From Yamagishiella unicocca (Eukaryota; Chlorophyta; Chlorophyceae; Chlamydomonadales; Volvocaceae): a stretch of DNA of 64,000 bases. Both the position numbers and the translations under genes were made by a program. Positions 1 through 12,648 of this stretch are shown in pieces. The first letter of the stretch is position 1; every line of letters begins with the position of its first letter. The notes below the pieces were generated by a model. It had not been told where the DNA came from and did not search any database. It saw nothing but the letters and a program-made list of their open reading frames with translations. The DNA lies in the NCBI GenBank assembly GCA_003116995.1, contig BDSL01000024.1, positions 682,001-746,000 of the forward strand, in the 5' to 3' direction.

Positions 1-1225
1 GTTTTCATCGGGAGACACCCCGCAGGGAGATGCCGCGTGTAAGCCATTCAGTCTCGGCCGCGGTATCCGTGCCCAGCAGTATTTGCCGAACGCGCACACC
101 CGGTCAGCCGTAGCTGTCCTCACAAGCCCGTCAATAACAACACCGGCGTTTACCAACAACTACGTGTCTGCAGGCATTGCGCGGTACGTATGGGGCGTAC
201 GCAAGGGGCACTGAGCACTTGATCAGCAAGCTGCTCGCGCAGGTGATCAGCCAGCTTCTATGCAGCTTGCGTGCACTGACGACGTGTACGGATACGTGAG
301 CCCGGCAATCTTGGAGTCCCATTCCTGAAGATAGAGTGACAGGTGTTCGTTCAGCTTTCGCTCGCATCGACTAAAACGCTCTACAGTAAACAGCATTGAT
401 GCAACAGGATACCCGACTAGGTCACCTATCTGATGTACTCGCGTTCGCGTCTCATGCGACAATTGGTGTTTCACGCGCGACTGACATGTCGTCACGCGGC
501 AGCAGGTCGCGACAGAAAGGGACGAGGAGCAGAGGGGCACTAGCGGGCGCCAAAGAGGGCAGCAGCAGACGGTCTTAGGAACCATTGCTGGTGTCTTGCT
601 GGGGAGCTGTACCCGAAGAACGCGATGGGGACCAAAGGTGGCAAGCCTCCACAGGGGGATAGGGGCGTCAAGTGGGTTCGGGGCCTGTTAGGGACCTGCT
701 TGGATTAGAGACCGAATTCATAACAGGGAGAACGCCCTTCCGGATATCCGCACGATGCCGCGCGGCGTGGGGCCGTGTGCGCGTGGTGGCGTGCATGGCG
801 TGTTCGCTGGGCCGTGCGGTTCCGGGTAGGGAGCAGCGGTCCCTCCTGGCGGCTCCCGGCGCTCTCCCTGGCGCTCGCAAGGTGTCAGGAGCTAGATGAT
901 GTGCGCGCGTGTGAGAAGCCTTGGTGAGAGCGGGCGCGGTTGCCCTGACTCGGCTCCTGTGATGGAAATCGCGCACGTCGCGGAAATTCGAAGGATTCAA
1001 GTGGGCATTTCCGTGCAGGCGCCTCTAGCTTGTTGTACGTACGGCGAAACTGTTGTTGTCAGCGGTTAAGGCGCATATTTCCGTTACTTCCATGTATCAG
1101 TACGAAAATGCTGCAAGTTGTATCTGTTTGCGGAAAATAGCAAACGAGAAGTGGTAGTGGCTTAATTCCGGTAATACCTTGAATAGATGCGCCGGTGTTG
1201 TAGATAAGCCCCGGCTCCTTGAAGA
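1..1225. other. Intergenic, no gene seen
   Basis: No reading frame here has the third-position bias, conserved motifs or splice sites seen in the genes of this window. The last few hundred bases before the ATG at 1226 are AT-richer and are the likely promoter and 5' UTR of the next gene. No clear TATA box was recognised. Confidence 0.5.
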
Positions 1226-4200
1226 ATGCGAGCCGCTGTTGCCTTAGCCGTGGCTACGCTGCTGGGAGCATGTAGCGTTGGTGGCGAGACGACAAGCGAC
1301 CGCGAGGATGCATTTATAGGATACTCGGAGCGTGCTCTGGAATGCCAGGACCGCCTGGATCATTGCCGTGAGAGGGCACGGCGCAATGGGTGCCTTACTG
1401 ATCCCTACAACATGCGGACGTTCTGCCCAATTTCGTGTGCCGTGTCCAAATGCGTTGCCGGTGGCACCCTCAAGGTATGTCAGTTTGCCGGCCTGTGCCG
1501 CTGTAGGCCCAATCTCAACCTATTGACTGTTTACAGGTGCGACATGAGGGCTTCGCGACGCCCGAGGACACGGACATCTTCGCGCAGCGATGCGCAGCTC
1601 GCATCCCTGCCGGCCCCGGGCTAGAGGCCTCAAAAAAGGCTTTTCAAGCTCATTTCCGAACACGCAAGTTCGCCAGTAAGCATGTTGCTGGGACTCCGGG
1701 AGCTCGCTCGCTTCGCTTGGGGGGGGGACGCCGCTGGTGTCGCCGTACCTTTCCTGCTGCCCTCCATGTCCTCCAAAGCTGCCGAACAGCTCGGAGAGTA
1801 GGCTTATGCGCACGAGGCCTTGCCAAAGGGCAACATCTCCTCCCCCCTGGCCCATGGAAGCCCTGTGTACCCGACCTGGATCCAACAACCACCACCTCTT
1901 TCCAGTCCCCTCTCCTATCGAGCCGCCAACTCCAACCCACTCCGATACGCTCCCTCCTTCCCAGCCGCCGCCGCCGCCGCCGCTCAACAACCCCAACGCA
2001 ACCCGCAACCCGCCCCGCCCCCTGTCCCGCCAAACCCCGCCTCTCTCCCCCTGCCCTTCCTCTCCTCCCCCCATGGCTCTCTCCTCCCTTCTTCCCTCCC
2101 TGCCTGCCGCCGGCCCCTCACTACCTGCCCCAAACCCTGTGCCCCCCCACCCCCCGCCCCTCAACACCTCCGCTCTCCCACCAAGACGGGACCGCCCTCA
2201 AGCTCAGCTCCCTAGGTGTTGGCACCTACCTAGGTGACGTGGACAGCCGTACAGATGACGCGGTGGCGGCTGCCGTCATCGACTCGGTCATGAACGGCTG
2301 GAACGTGATAGACACGGGTACGGCGCCAGAGCGGCGGCCTGTGGGGAATGATTGCCGGGGGGAAAGTACTGCTGGGGCGGGGCGAAGGGGGAGGGGCTTA
2401 TGACGAAAACCGACGGGGGTGAGGGCGGACAAGGCAGGTGGGAAGGGTTTGATCGGCACTGATATCGGATCTGAGGGTATTGGATATTTGGATCTTATTG
2501 ACCACAGTACGGTAAGGCGGGCTGCCCAGGGATCCAGGCGGCGAATGACCTTCCAGGGCCAAGGACGGGTCAAGGATCGACACCCGTTTGCGGCCAGGGG
2601 AAGTCCCCAGCATGACTTCGTCAGGGGCACCGCCTTTCCGGCCGGCACCCGGCCCCGATCGCCCTCCTAACCCTCCCGCCCGCCCCCCCCCGCACTCCCC
2701 TGTCACCCCCCGTCACCCCCGCAGCCAGCAACTACCGGTGGGGTCACGCGGAGACGTCCGTGGGTGACGCGCTGGACTCGCTGCTGGCGGGGGGAAATAC
2801 CCAGGAGTTCCTGCAGGTGGGGGGGTGGGCAGCGGGGGGAAATACCCAGGAGTTCCTGCACGTGGGAGGGGGATATAAAAGAGGCCTGTGAACCAAGATC
2901 TAGGGGAAAACATACTGGGGACAGACAGGAGGGACGGGGGAAGGTTCGTCGCTGGGGAAGGGTCAGTTGGGGCTTGAAGAGGCGGTTAGACTCCCGCGCG
3001 TGAGGGAGGAGATTACCCAACGGTCTGGGCAGGGGCCGCAGGTCAGGACTGCGAGGGCTTCCCCCCTCCACCTCCCTTTCGCTTCCTATTTCGTTTAACC
3101 GGGTCTTCTCGCCGCACCCTCAGTGCAGACCCGCGGGCTTCCCTCCCCTGCCCTCCTCCTCAACCCACCTCCCTCCCCTCTCCCCCCCCCCCAACCGCCA
3201 GGACCCCGAGTCCAGTCTCGACGTAACTCGCTCCATGCTGTTCGTGTCCACCAAGGCGGGCTTCACGGACGAGGAGTTGGTCAAGAAGCTGGTCAAGGTG
3301 AGGCTTTAGGGTTTGGGGGGGTCTTAGTGGGTCGGGTTTTAGGGCTCTTGGGTTTTGGGGTCTTAGGGGACCGGGCTTTGCGGGTGGGGCAGGGGTTGGG
3401 GGCACGCAAGGGGAGGGGGTAGCGAGGAAACCCGTAGACACGACATGGAGGAAGGGGGAGGGGGGCTGCGGGGTGTCACGGCAACGACAGGGGAGCGCGG
3501 ATGTGACGTGGTGGTCCTCCGTGGCGCCTTTGCTCGTCCAACCAACAATTACCAGAACCGTTGCCTGGGCCCTGGATAGGGGCCAGATCCAGAGCCCTGA
3601 GGTTTTAGAAAGCGCCGCTCCTACCCTCAATGCGTGTGCTGACTACTGGTACCCCCGCCGACTGTCTCCCAACCAACTCCTTTATCGTACGGCTTCCTAA
3701 CTACCGCCGCCGTACTAGGTTCGCGGGTTTCCTCTCCACCCCCCTCCGCCCCCTCCTCCCGTCCGCCCGCCGCCAGGCCAACCAGATCAGCCGCCGGGAC
3801 GTGGCGGGGGGCCACACGTTGGCGCCGTCGTACATCCGCGCCTCGGTCAACGCCTCCCTGGAGCGTATGAACCTGAAGACGGTACGGCACGCGTGCGACA
3901 GGGGGACACGTGCGGGAGGACCTGCAGCCGGCGCACAACCGGCACACGTACACGTGCATCACTATCTCCTGTTACCACATACACGTGCATCACTATCTCC
4001 TGTTACCACATACACGTGCATCACTATCTCCTGTTACCACATACACGTGCATCACTATCTCCTGTTACCACATACACCGTGCAGCACTATCTCCTGTTAC
4101 CACATACACCGTGCAGCACTATCTCCTGTCCGCTGTCCAGCAAGGGAGCGGCAGCTGGGGTTGGAGTCGGCGGATGCAGCCCCTCCGCGATCGCCCTCCC

Positions 4201-7200
4201 GTGTAGCACCCAACTCGACGGCTGCTCCCTCCTTTGACGGGTCATGGACCTCCGCTCCACCCCCCAAACGCGTGCCCAAGACGTCACCCTAGCTGGCCAT
4301 GCCTCTTCTGGCCCTTCCGTGGTCCTCATCGCTTAACTCAAGCCCCGAACCCTATCCGTCAACCTAACCCCCCGGTAGCTCCGCTTATCTCCGTAAAACC
4401 CTAAAACCTTGACAAAACCTGACAAAACCTGAAAACCCTGGAAAACCTGACAAAACCTGAAAAACCTGGAAAACCTGAAAAACCGAAAAATCTGAAATCA
4501 CATGAAGCCTTACCTTCCCCTTATACCCCTCCTGTCCTCCCCCCCCCCCAAAGGTGGACTTGCTCTACCTGCACAACCCTGCGGAGATGCAGCTCAAGGC
4601 GCTAGGCTGGGAGGCCTTTCGCTCCAAGATGAAGGAGGTGCGGCCCGGTTGGGTCGCCAACACACCAAACTGCCTTCCCCCCGACACCGGCAAATGCACG
4701 CAAACTTGCTGACCCCAACCCTTAAACCCTTAAAACCCTGAATCCTCCCCTCCGGCCCGGCCCGACCGGCCTGGCCCGGGCGGGCCGGGCCCTGCTTCTG
4801 TGTGCCCTACAGAAGACACCGTGCGTCTCCCATCCCCGCGCGGCAGGTTCCGCCGCTAAACCCACGGGCCCCTCGCTCCTTCGCCTCCCTCCCTCCCTCC
4901 TCCCCCTCGCTCCGTTCCTGAAAACCCCCTCCCCGTGGATTCGCGGGTTGTCTTTTTGCACTCCCCCTCCCCCGCAGGCCTTTAAAGCGCTCGAGTCGCT
5001 CCGTGAAAGCGGATCCATCCGGTACTACGGCATGGCCACATGGGACTGCTTCCGGGTGCCGTTGGACGATCCGGGCCACATCAGCCTGGAGGTACGGATG
5101 TACGACGCATGTGGGGCGAGCACGCGAGAGGGGGGGGGCGATTCGGAGTGGACTGGGGTGTACGACTGGAGGGGTGCTGGAGTGGGTGTTTGGTGGTGGT
5201 TGGTGGTTGATGGTTGTTGGTTCGTGGGGGCAGCCGCCCGCCCGTTCGCAACATAGCAGCGGGGGGCGACACCCGACCTCCGGCGTTGTACACAGCGGTA
5301 TCCAAACGTGGTCGTTCTCCAGCATGCACTTCGAAACGGGTGTCCCAAACGTCCCCATTCGGGTTAGCTTGTCAGTACCGACCGACGGGTTCCCTCACAG
5401 ACCTGTACCCGCCAGACTCGCTAGGGATCCGGCTGCCGCCAACCCAACACACTAACCGTGTGAGACCTCACACGCGTCCTGCGCCGCAGGAGATGGTGGC
5501 CCTGGCGAAGGACGCAGCGCATGGCAAGGCTAGTGGCTTCGCCGCCATCCAGCTGCCGGTGAGGGCGGGGCAAGACACGCACATCACCCCACCTCCTCAC
5601 CCCACCCCACCCCACCCCACCTCCTCACCCCACCCCCTCAACCGACCTCACCCCACCTTATCCCACCCCACCCCACCCCACCTCCTCCGCACACCATGCC
5701 CGCCCGCCTAACACACCACCATCGCTGTCCCGCCGCTCATCGCCGCTCATCTCCATTACTACACGTACGGCACACGCCCCACGGGGCTTATGGCGCGACT
5801 TGCAACCCCCCACCAGCACCGTCGGCCCCCCCTCCCTGCCCATAACGACTCCGCGCCCCCGCTTGCGTCGTCCACTGAAACCAATGTCAGTATGACACCC
5901 TGCCTTCGCCCCGCTCCGATAACCCCGGCCTCGCTCCGAGCACCCCCACCCCGCTCCTAAATAGGTGTCCGAAGACAAAGCGCCCGCTGCCCTATCCGTA
6001 TGTCGCGCAACCGATAGGGGATCTTAAGCCCCGCGCTCCGAAGTCTATGCGGGAACTGCATTCACCATGTGGGGTAACCGGGTCTTCTTTGCAACCCCGC
6101 TCTGGCTGCCATCATCCGCAGGTCAGCGCCTCCATGCCGGAGGCCTGGAGCCAGCCCTGGCAGCGGGTGGGCAACAGCACCGTGAGCCTCATGCGGGCGG
6201 CGGAGCTGCTGGGGGTGGCGGTGTTCACCTCGGGGCCGCTGGGCGAGGTGCGGGGGGGGGGAGGGGCTCTCGGGGGCGGCACGCGTGTGCGTGTGCATGT
6301 GTGTTCCAGTGCGCGTGTGCATGTGCGTGTGTGTTTCACACGGGCTACGTGCACGTGCCGTGACCCCTGTGCCACCCAGCCCTCCCCTTCGACGTGCTCT
6401 TTTGCAAACCCATCAACCCATTGCACCCTCTGGGCGGCGGCCCGCCGGCCCCGCTGCTTGCCCCTGACCGGCCTCGGACACCCGGATACACCCCCCCCGT
6501 TATTTCCTTATTCCTCACTTGGGCTTTCTGGAGCGTAAGCGTTATTACTTCTTGCGCACACCTCTCCCCTCCCGCCAACGGTTTTCCTTCCCGTCTCCCG
6601 GACCACCAGGGAGACCTGCTGAAGCGGCTGACTGCCCGACTGGACACGGTGGTGCAGCTGCGGCAGCAGACCACCACCGCCCAGAAGCTGCTGCAGCTGG
6701 CGCGCAGCACGCCGGGCGGCACGATGGTTTCGGCGCTGGTGGGGCACAAGACGCGGGAGTTCGTGGAGACCAACCTGCAGCTGTCGCAGCAGGCGCCGCT
6801 GACGGTGCGAGTGGGCGGCGGCTGGGTGCTGCTAGGCGGCTGGGTGGAGGTGGCGGGGCGGGGCGGGGGGGTTAATAAGGGCCGGTTACTATGACAAAGG
6901 TATAATAGCTGGCGAGGGGGAGGGCGGGGCTGCGGGCTGGGGTGCTGATCTGAGGGGCAGATGAGATAAAGGTCTACGCGTGCGTAAGTAGGACACTGAA
7001 CTGCGGAGACACCGTGGAATACTGACGGGGCCTGTGTCATTAGGAAAGGGGTTAAAGGTAGAAGGGTAAAGGGTAAAGGGTGAAGGGTAAAAGGTAAAGG
7101 TAAAAGGGTAAAGGGTAAAGTGAACAGTATACAGGAAACGAACGTGTCCCGTTCATCGGGTATGTGCTTTGGTGGGGCTGCTTCAATGCGTCTCCACCCA

Positions 7201-7479
7201 GCCGCGCAATCATGCACCAGTCCAAGCCTTGAAAGATGCATGCAACGTCTGCTGAATGTTCGCGTCTTGGCGGTTAGGTAACGGTTGAGTAACGCACACC
7301 CCTTCCGCCCCCTCCCCTCCCCAACACATTTCCCCAGTCGCATTACCGGTTCTTTTATTGTAACCCCCAAAACGCACACACACACACACCCCTCGCAGGA
7401 CCAGGAGTTCCTACATGCGATGCAGCACGTCAAGGTCATCCTGGCGGGCGGTGCAGACCCACACAGCCTGGCCGCGTGA
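1226..7479 (+). CDS. Aldo/keto reductase, possibly with N-terminal ShKT domain
   Basis: Exons: 1226-1474, 1537-1675, 2186-2317, 2725-2816, 3202-3297, 3777-3881, 4554-4637, 4978-5091, 5490-5558, 6122-6247, 6610-6804, 7399-7479 (TGA). All junctions are GT-AG and phase-consistent. From 2186 on the protein is an aldo/keto reductase: GVGTYLGD near the barrel start, NVIDTASNYR (catalytic Asp and Tyr), FVSTKAGF (Lys) and LLYLHNP (His) give the full NADPH-reductase tetrad; the C-terminal part resembles AKR family ends. The first two exons encode a hydrophobic signal-like start (MRAAVALAVATLLGACS) and a six-cysteine ShKT module (CQDRLDHC ... FCPISCAVSKC). Whether these belong to one mRNA is uncertain. 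A rival start is ATG 1682 with donor at 1737, also in phase, which would give a plain reductase reading ...GGDAA-DGTALKLSSLG and leave the ShKT exons as a separate gene. Substrate unknown. AKR identity is firm, the fusion is not. Confidence 0.8.
2789..2861 (+). repeat. Short tandem duplication across a splice donor
   Basis: A block of about 25 bases (GGGGAAATACCCAGGAGTTC plus CTGCA) occurs at the end of the exon that stops at 2816 and again about 44 bases later inside the intron. Both copies are followed by GTGGG, so a second potential donor exists. The 44-base shift is not a multiple of three, so use of the second site would change frame. Confidence 0.8.
3948..4128 (+). repeat. 31-bp minisatellite in AKR intron
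   Basis: About six tandem copies of a 31-base unit starting ACACGTGCATCACTATCTCC and ending TGTTACCACAT; the last copies change CGTGCATC to CCGTGCAGC. It lies in the intron 3882-4553. Each unit holds CACGTG. Confidence 0.9.
7046..7122 (+). repeat. AAAGGGT-type short tandem repeat
   Basis: Degenerate 6-7 base repeat (AAGGGTA, AAAGGGT) in the last intron of the aldo/keto reductase gene. It resembles degenerate telomere-like repeats but is too impure to call so. Confidence 0.7.
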
Positions 7480-7512
7480 GAGGAGGGGCGGCGAGGGAAC
7501 CGTCTGACGCGG

Positions 7513-7596
7513 CGGAGAAGTCGGAGGAGATGGAGGAGACGGAAGAGACGGAAGAGACGGAGGAGACGAAGGAAACGGAGGAGACGGAGGAGGAAA
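7513..7596 (+). repeat. 9-bp GGAGGAGAC repeat in 3' UTR
   Basis: Purine-rich repeat of GGAGGAGAC and GGAAGAGAC units just after the stop codon at 7479, therefore probably in the 3' UTR of the aldo/keto reductase. Confidence 0.75.
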
Positions 7597-8043
7597 ACTA
7601 GCCGGCGACTCGTTTGGGCCCCCCCGCCCCGCCCCGGCAGCAAGGTGGTGCGAGGGGGCGCCATATGGCGGTTGCTGCGGAAGGAGGAAAAGGAGCGGAG
7701 GGGAAATGCAGGTGCAGTTCCGTGTGTTGAATTACCGCTGAGCCGCGCAATATACTCCGCAGAGGCGGAAACGTCGTGCGTGCCCGCCTTGCGTGGGTGG
7801 ATTTGTGAGGCAAGTCCGTGTATTAGGAAGCCGATTAGGAAACGGGTGGGTGGAGGGGGGAGAGGGGGAGGGCCGAAGGGCCTGCGATCGCTGATGGCGG
7901 GAGGTGCTGGAGGCGCGGGAGATGGTTTTGCTCGGTGGGGGCCGCATCGATCCACGGAGAACTTCATAGTATGGTGATATAGCGTGCGTAGCAGTGTCCG
8001 CGGGTTTTGGGGGAAATACTCTCGTCGCTACGGCTCCTCTCGC

Positions 8044-8070
8044 TGTAAGCTTTCGGTATATATGCTGTAA
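8044..8070 (+). promoter_or_regulatory. Poly(A) signals (two TGTAA motifs)
   Basis: TGTAA occurs at 8044-8048 and 8066-8070, 565-590 bases after the aldo/keto reductase stop codon. TGTAA is the established poly(A) signal of Chlamydomonas and relatives; the two sites would give a 3' UTR of about 0.6 kb. Confidence 0.6.
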
Positions 8071-8157
8071 TGCGCAACTCGGTGCAGGGGGATGACTGCA
8101 TGCTGCCGGGGACATCCCCACATCGTATCGCTGGTTGGACCGGCAGCGCCGCACTTC

Positions 8158-8941
8158 TGTTACAGTGGGCTCCAGACCTTACAAGGTAGAGCCATCGGGC
8201 GCATCGCCTGACACTGAAACTTTGGTACACGTTGGTGAGGGCGCCAGGCCACCAGAAAGAAAGTGGAGTCATCGCTCTCGTGTACGGCGCCAGGCAGTTT
8301 GCCCAGCTGCTGGCGAGCACCAGCGGCAACCGAAACGTCCCGGTGCCGGCGGGTTCCAGAGCGGAGGATGCAGACGATGTTCTCCCAGTATGTGGGGTTA
8401 TTTTCCGGCACGTCAAAAATCCTTAGCGCGGAAAGGATTGTTGCAGCAGCGAAGTGCGGTTGAAGCGCGCTGTGAGGTCCATTCCGGACACCCTCTCTTA
8501 TCGTTTACCTAGCGTTACCCATCCCGTGGGTAGACCCTGCATGTCACATCAAGCCACCGGCGCCTATGCCTTGGGCCAACAGCGCCCGACGGAATGTCTG
8601 ACATTCCGCGCGGGGGGGTTCCATACGGTGCTTCAAATCCTGTTTGAAGTACCGTTTCCAGGACGATTTAGGTCGCCACATTACACACGGTGCTTCACAT
8701 CCTGTTTGAAGTACCGTTTCCAGGACGATTTAGGTCGCCACGTTACATTCCGCGTGGGAGACGGCAAGCAGGACAGCCCCCACTGCACGCCACCGCACTA
8801 CCCCCCAATGCATGCCACCGCATACGACAACACCTTCCCCTGCCAGGCAGCCGTCTATTACCTCGTCCATGCCCGTTGTTGTAACGGTTACAGTGGGTTC
8901 CAGACCAAGAGGTAGAACCATCGGGCGCATCGCCTGACACC
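8158..8941. repeat. Dispersed repeat: two copies of a ~54-bp block
   Basis: A block beginning TTACAGTGGGCTCCAGACC and ending ATCGGGCGCATCGCCTGACAC near 8214 reappears as TTACAGTGGGTTCCAGACC ... CATCGCCTGACAC ending near 8941, in the same orientation. The two copies bracket about 0.7 kb with no coding signal, consistent with a non-autonomous element or the remains of one. Confidence 0.6.
8625..8748 (+). repeat. 62-bp direct repeat with hairpin, two copies
   Basis: Two tandem copies with a 62-base period begin at 8625 and 8687 (ACGGTGCTTC...). Each contains the inverted pair CTTCAAA/TTTGAAG or a one-base variant around a 5-base loop, followed by a shared stretch ending GATTTAGGTCGCCAC. They sit between the two ~54-bp blocks. 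Confidence 0.8.
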
Positions 8942-8948
8942 CGTGCCC

Positions 8949-11900
8949 GCAATCCACGCCACCAGCTGCAGCAACCCTCGTCCCAAACACGAGGTAACAC
9001 CAACCATGCTGCTCCGAATTGCAGACGACGGTGGTGCCCTCTCGCCACCGCCACCACCACCACCGCTGCTGCTCCCCTAAATATGCTGCTTACACAACTA
9101 CAAACACCAAATATGCCGTTCAGACAGACCGATTTTCCCGTGGCACAAAGGCGGTCGATCTTAGCGGTAGGCGAAAACACAAGCACACCAGCGCGGGCAA
9201 GCGCGCCGGCGTTTCCCACCATCACCACCGACGCACAATGCCACACGAACATGATTATTGGACGAGGTAATAGCTGCCTGCGCATCCGAGCTGGGAAAGA
9301 CCGTGACAAATATTGCTGCTACCACCCTGGACCGCCCCTTGCCAGCTACCACCATACGATTTGGCCACTTTCGTAGGGCGGGCGGCCGAAACCGAAAGCT
9401 GCACATAAGGTATCGCCCTCATACCCCCTCCACCACCGCCGCTATCGCCACCACGCGCGCCGAAACCACCAACCAAACCAACCGCGCGGCGCCCAGGTAA
9501 CTAACCAACTAACTGGCATCCAGACAGCTCGATGCCTCTCTTCTGGCTGGGGCGACGCTGCGCGTGAAAATGCAAGCCCCGACGAACGTACCCCTGCAAT
9601 TTCACCCACCCTCCCTGGACTGGATCCAGCTTGTAAGCCTCTGCAGCCACTGCAGCCGTCCCCGCCCCAAATCCATCAGCCCCGCGCGCGCGGCCGCCGA
9701 CCGCCCCCCGCATGTAGCCAACCCTGATGTGTCCGGCGATGTGCCCATGGTGGCCTGCCTTCTGATTGGTTCTGGAGCCCGCTGTGACCATTACGTCATC
9801 GATGCGAGCTGCGAAACAGCCTTGCCTCGTGGCAAAACAGCCGACCAGCTTAGCACCGACCGCCAAGCAACCACCTAAAAGAATACAACAGCACAGCCGA
9901 AAAGCTAGTTTAAACCCATGAAGTGGTAGGCACCGGGTACCTTCAAAGGTTCCGGGACGCCGTATTTACTATAAACAGGATAGTATTATAAAAAAGCCGT
10001 ACGAGCCGTACGAGAGTGAGCCGCGGGCAGGGGACCTGCGTCTGGTGAGTTTGTTCCCCGCGGGTTGAGGGGGGCTCTCAGAGCACGCGAAAAACGCACG
10101 AGGACATGGTGCGGCCTAGCGCTAGATCAATACACACTGGGGGAATGCCGACGCGAACATTACGGCGGGTGGCATCCGGGTAGTCCCAAGTGGACTGCCT
10201 CAGCCGCTCCTGAGTTTTGGACGAAGTAACGCCAGGTCCAGTATCTCCGGCGATTTGTTTTCTCCCGGGAGCAATGTGCAGACACGGGAGTCAGCTGCTG
10301 CCCGCCATTCGCGCCCACCGACCCAGGGGTCGGCCGGGGTGCGGGCCACGCAGGTGGCTCGGTGTTCGCGAGGGGGTCGGCTCCTCGGGTCGGGCGAAAC
10401 ACGCACTGGCGAGAGGCAGCCCGAAGCGGCAGCTCCCCCTCGAACGCTGTCATCCGTAGAAGGAGCATCTTCCTTCCGCGTACCTATCAACTCCCAAAAC
10501 GCACACGACAATATTTTTCGTGGGACACACAAGCAGCCACCAGCTACCTGCCAGCTGCTACCTAACTAAGTCCCACCACCACACCCACCGCCCACCATGC
10601 TAAAAACGCGTGGCTTGCTTTCAACAGCAAGCCTAGCCGCGGACGCTTTCAATCTTGATTGATTACGTCCCGTAAAAATCAGGAACGCCTCCCAATCTAT
10701 TCGCTGGAGGCTCAGTTCAAAGGCGAACATCCAGTCTCTACCCTTTTTCCAGGGCATCATTCCTCATACAGGATTGAAAAAGAGCCCTTCAATGGCAATC
10801 ACAGCTGCTTCAGCTGCCCCTCTTCGCCGTCAGGGCGTTCCACGACGGGGCCAATGCGTACAGCTACAGCAGATGGGGAGCACCCCACGATCACCTCAGC
10901 AGCAGCATCCTTTGTTCATCGAAGTGCCGCTGGGACTTGCGATTAGGCAGACGTTCCTGCGGCAGGTGTGGCGTTGACAGACACCAACCACACACACCGT
11001 TCAATACCTGGTGATGAGGACACGCAGCAGGTGTTTCCGCTACCTGACCCGACATCCCCACCCCCACAGACAATAACTCGAAAGCCCCACCGGCCCTAAC
11101 CCAAAACCAAACACAAACACAAAACCAATTGCTTCCGCAATGCGGTGTGCTATGTGCCCCGCCACTAAGGCACCAAGACAGGTCGGCGTTGCGCACGCAA
11201 ACAACCGAACCCCCCATTTTCATGGGCCCCCCCCCGGACACGCCGCCGCAACCGTCCTTCCTAGTTCACCCGCAAACCCACCACCGCCTACAACAACCCA
11301 CCACCGACAACCATTCGCAGTGTACGTAACCACGTGACATTAGCCACCCGCTGACTGGGGCGGCACAGCAGCAGTCATTGGGAAGACGAGGCGAGGTCGC
11401 GCGCCAGGGAGGGCGCCGCGCCGCGCGCGCGCTCCTAAACGCCATCTAGTGCCACGGGGGAGCGAAACGACGCCCGCCCGGTGGGTTGCAAAACAAGCAT
11501 AAGCCAGCAGAGCAGCTCCCGAATATGCGTTCGCCGTAGGCCCAGGAGGCGGATCCTCGAGCTGGGCGGAGCCATTGCGCGTGCGAGGCCGGCACACGAG
11601 TGGGACAAAAATAAAGACGCGCTACGCAACTTCATCCCTAAACAAAAAACACAAAAATCCAGTATACTCCGTTCGTACGGCGGCTTGACGTACATGCCAC
11701 CTTCCGTCTATCCAATGCCACCTACTATCCATCAGCCCACCTAACGGCATACGATCAACGCGCCGCCTGCGGTGGTTGCCGTCCCTGCAAGCCACACCAC
11801 CGGCAGTGGGGGCCATGCAATGAAGTCCTCACCACGTCACCAAGGCCCTCCCGGCATTTCAGTGCTCATGTGGGTGGGCAACGCGCCTTATGGCGGCCCA

Positions 11901-12648
11901 CCCCACCGCCACCACGGTAAAACGTGTTTGCCCCCCCCCTCGTTGGGGAACACGCCCCGTGCTGTACCCACTCCTCCTGCTCCTCACCCTCAGCTCCCCC
12001 CCAGCAGCAACATGCGTTGTAAAGCTCAACGCCAACATCTCTGCGCCCCCCCTTTCTGCCGCCTTCCCCGACAGTTCTGGCCTGGCCATGGCTACCACCC
12101 CTCCGACAGCACATGGCCACCACCTGCCCGACAGCACATGGCCACCACCTGCCCGACAGCACATGGCTACCACCCCTCCGACAGCACAGGCCCCCCCCCC
12201 GCCCAGGCCCCAGCTCAACCCACCCCACACCTCCGGACACAAAGGGGGAAATCACACTTTCCTTTATCCCCTGTCCGTTTGAAACTACACGCACACAATG
12301 CACCCGCTCCTAGCACGCTCATGTACACCCCATCCCCGCTCAGCTTCGCGGTTGATCAACACCCCCGCAACCGCCTCCCTGCACATGGACCACTCGGCGG
12401 TTTGTTTCAACCTCCCTGGAGTCTCGTGGCTTAGCGGTAGATTGACACACCCGCAACCGACAACGGGCAGGCCTCCGTACACGGTGCACGGTACAATAAA
12501 CATACACAAAGACATAGCACATACGTACACGCGCGCGCGCTGGTGCTGGTGTTTTTGGTTTGGTTGGCGCAATTAACAAATGCGCCGTTCCAACAATATC
12601 AAGCAGATGTAGAGCACCGCCCGAATTCCCTTAGAGCCATTAGAGCCA
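8949..12648. other. Gene-poor, repeat-rich stretch
   Basis: Open frames here are short, overlap on both strands and lack third-position bias or recognisable motifs. C-rich, CCACC-rich and CACACA tracts dominate. It is likely degenerate transposon material plus the 3' flank of the membrane-protein gene that ends at 12649. Confidence 0.5.
12088..12187 (+). repeat. 25-bp minisatellite, four copies
   Basis: Four perfect-length 25-base units, ATGGCTACCACCCCTCCGAC plus AGCAC or the variant ATGGCCACCACCTGCCCGAC plus AGCAC, arranged variant A-B-B-A. Confidence 0.85.

Noticed and set aside
5583..5700. CACCCCACCC tract as a regulatory element
   Set aside because: Simple pyrimidine-rich repeat inside an AKR intron; no evidence of function.
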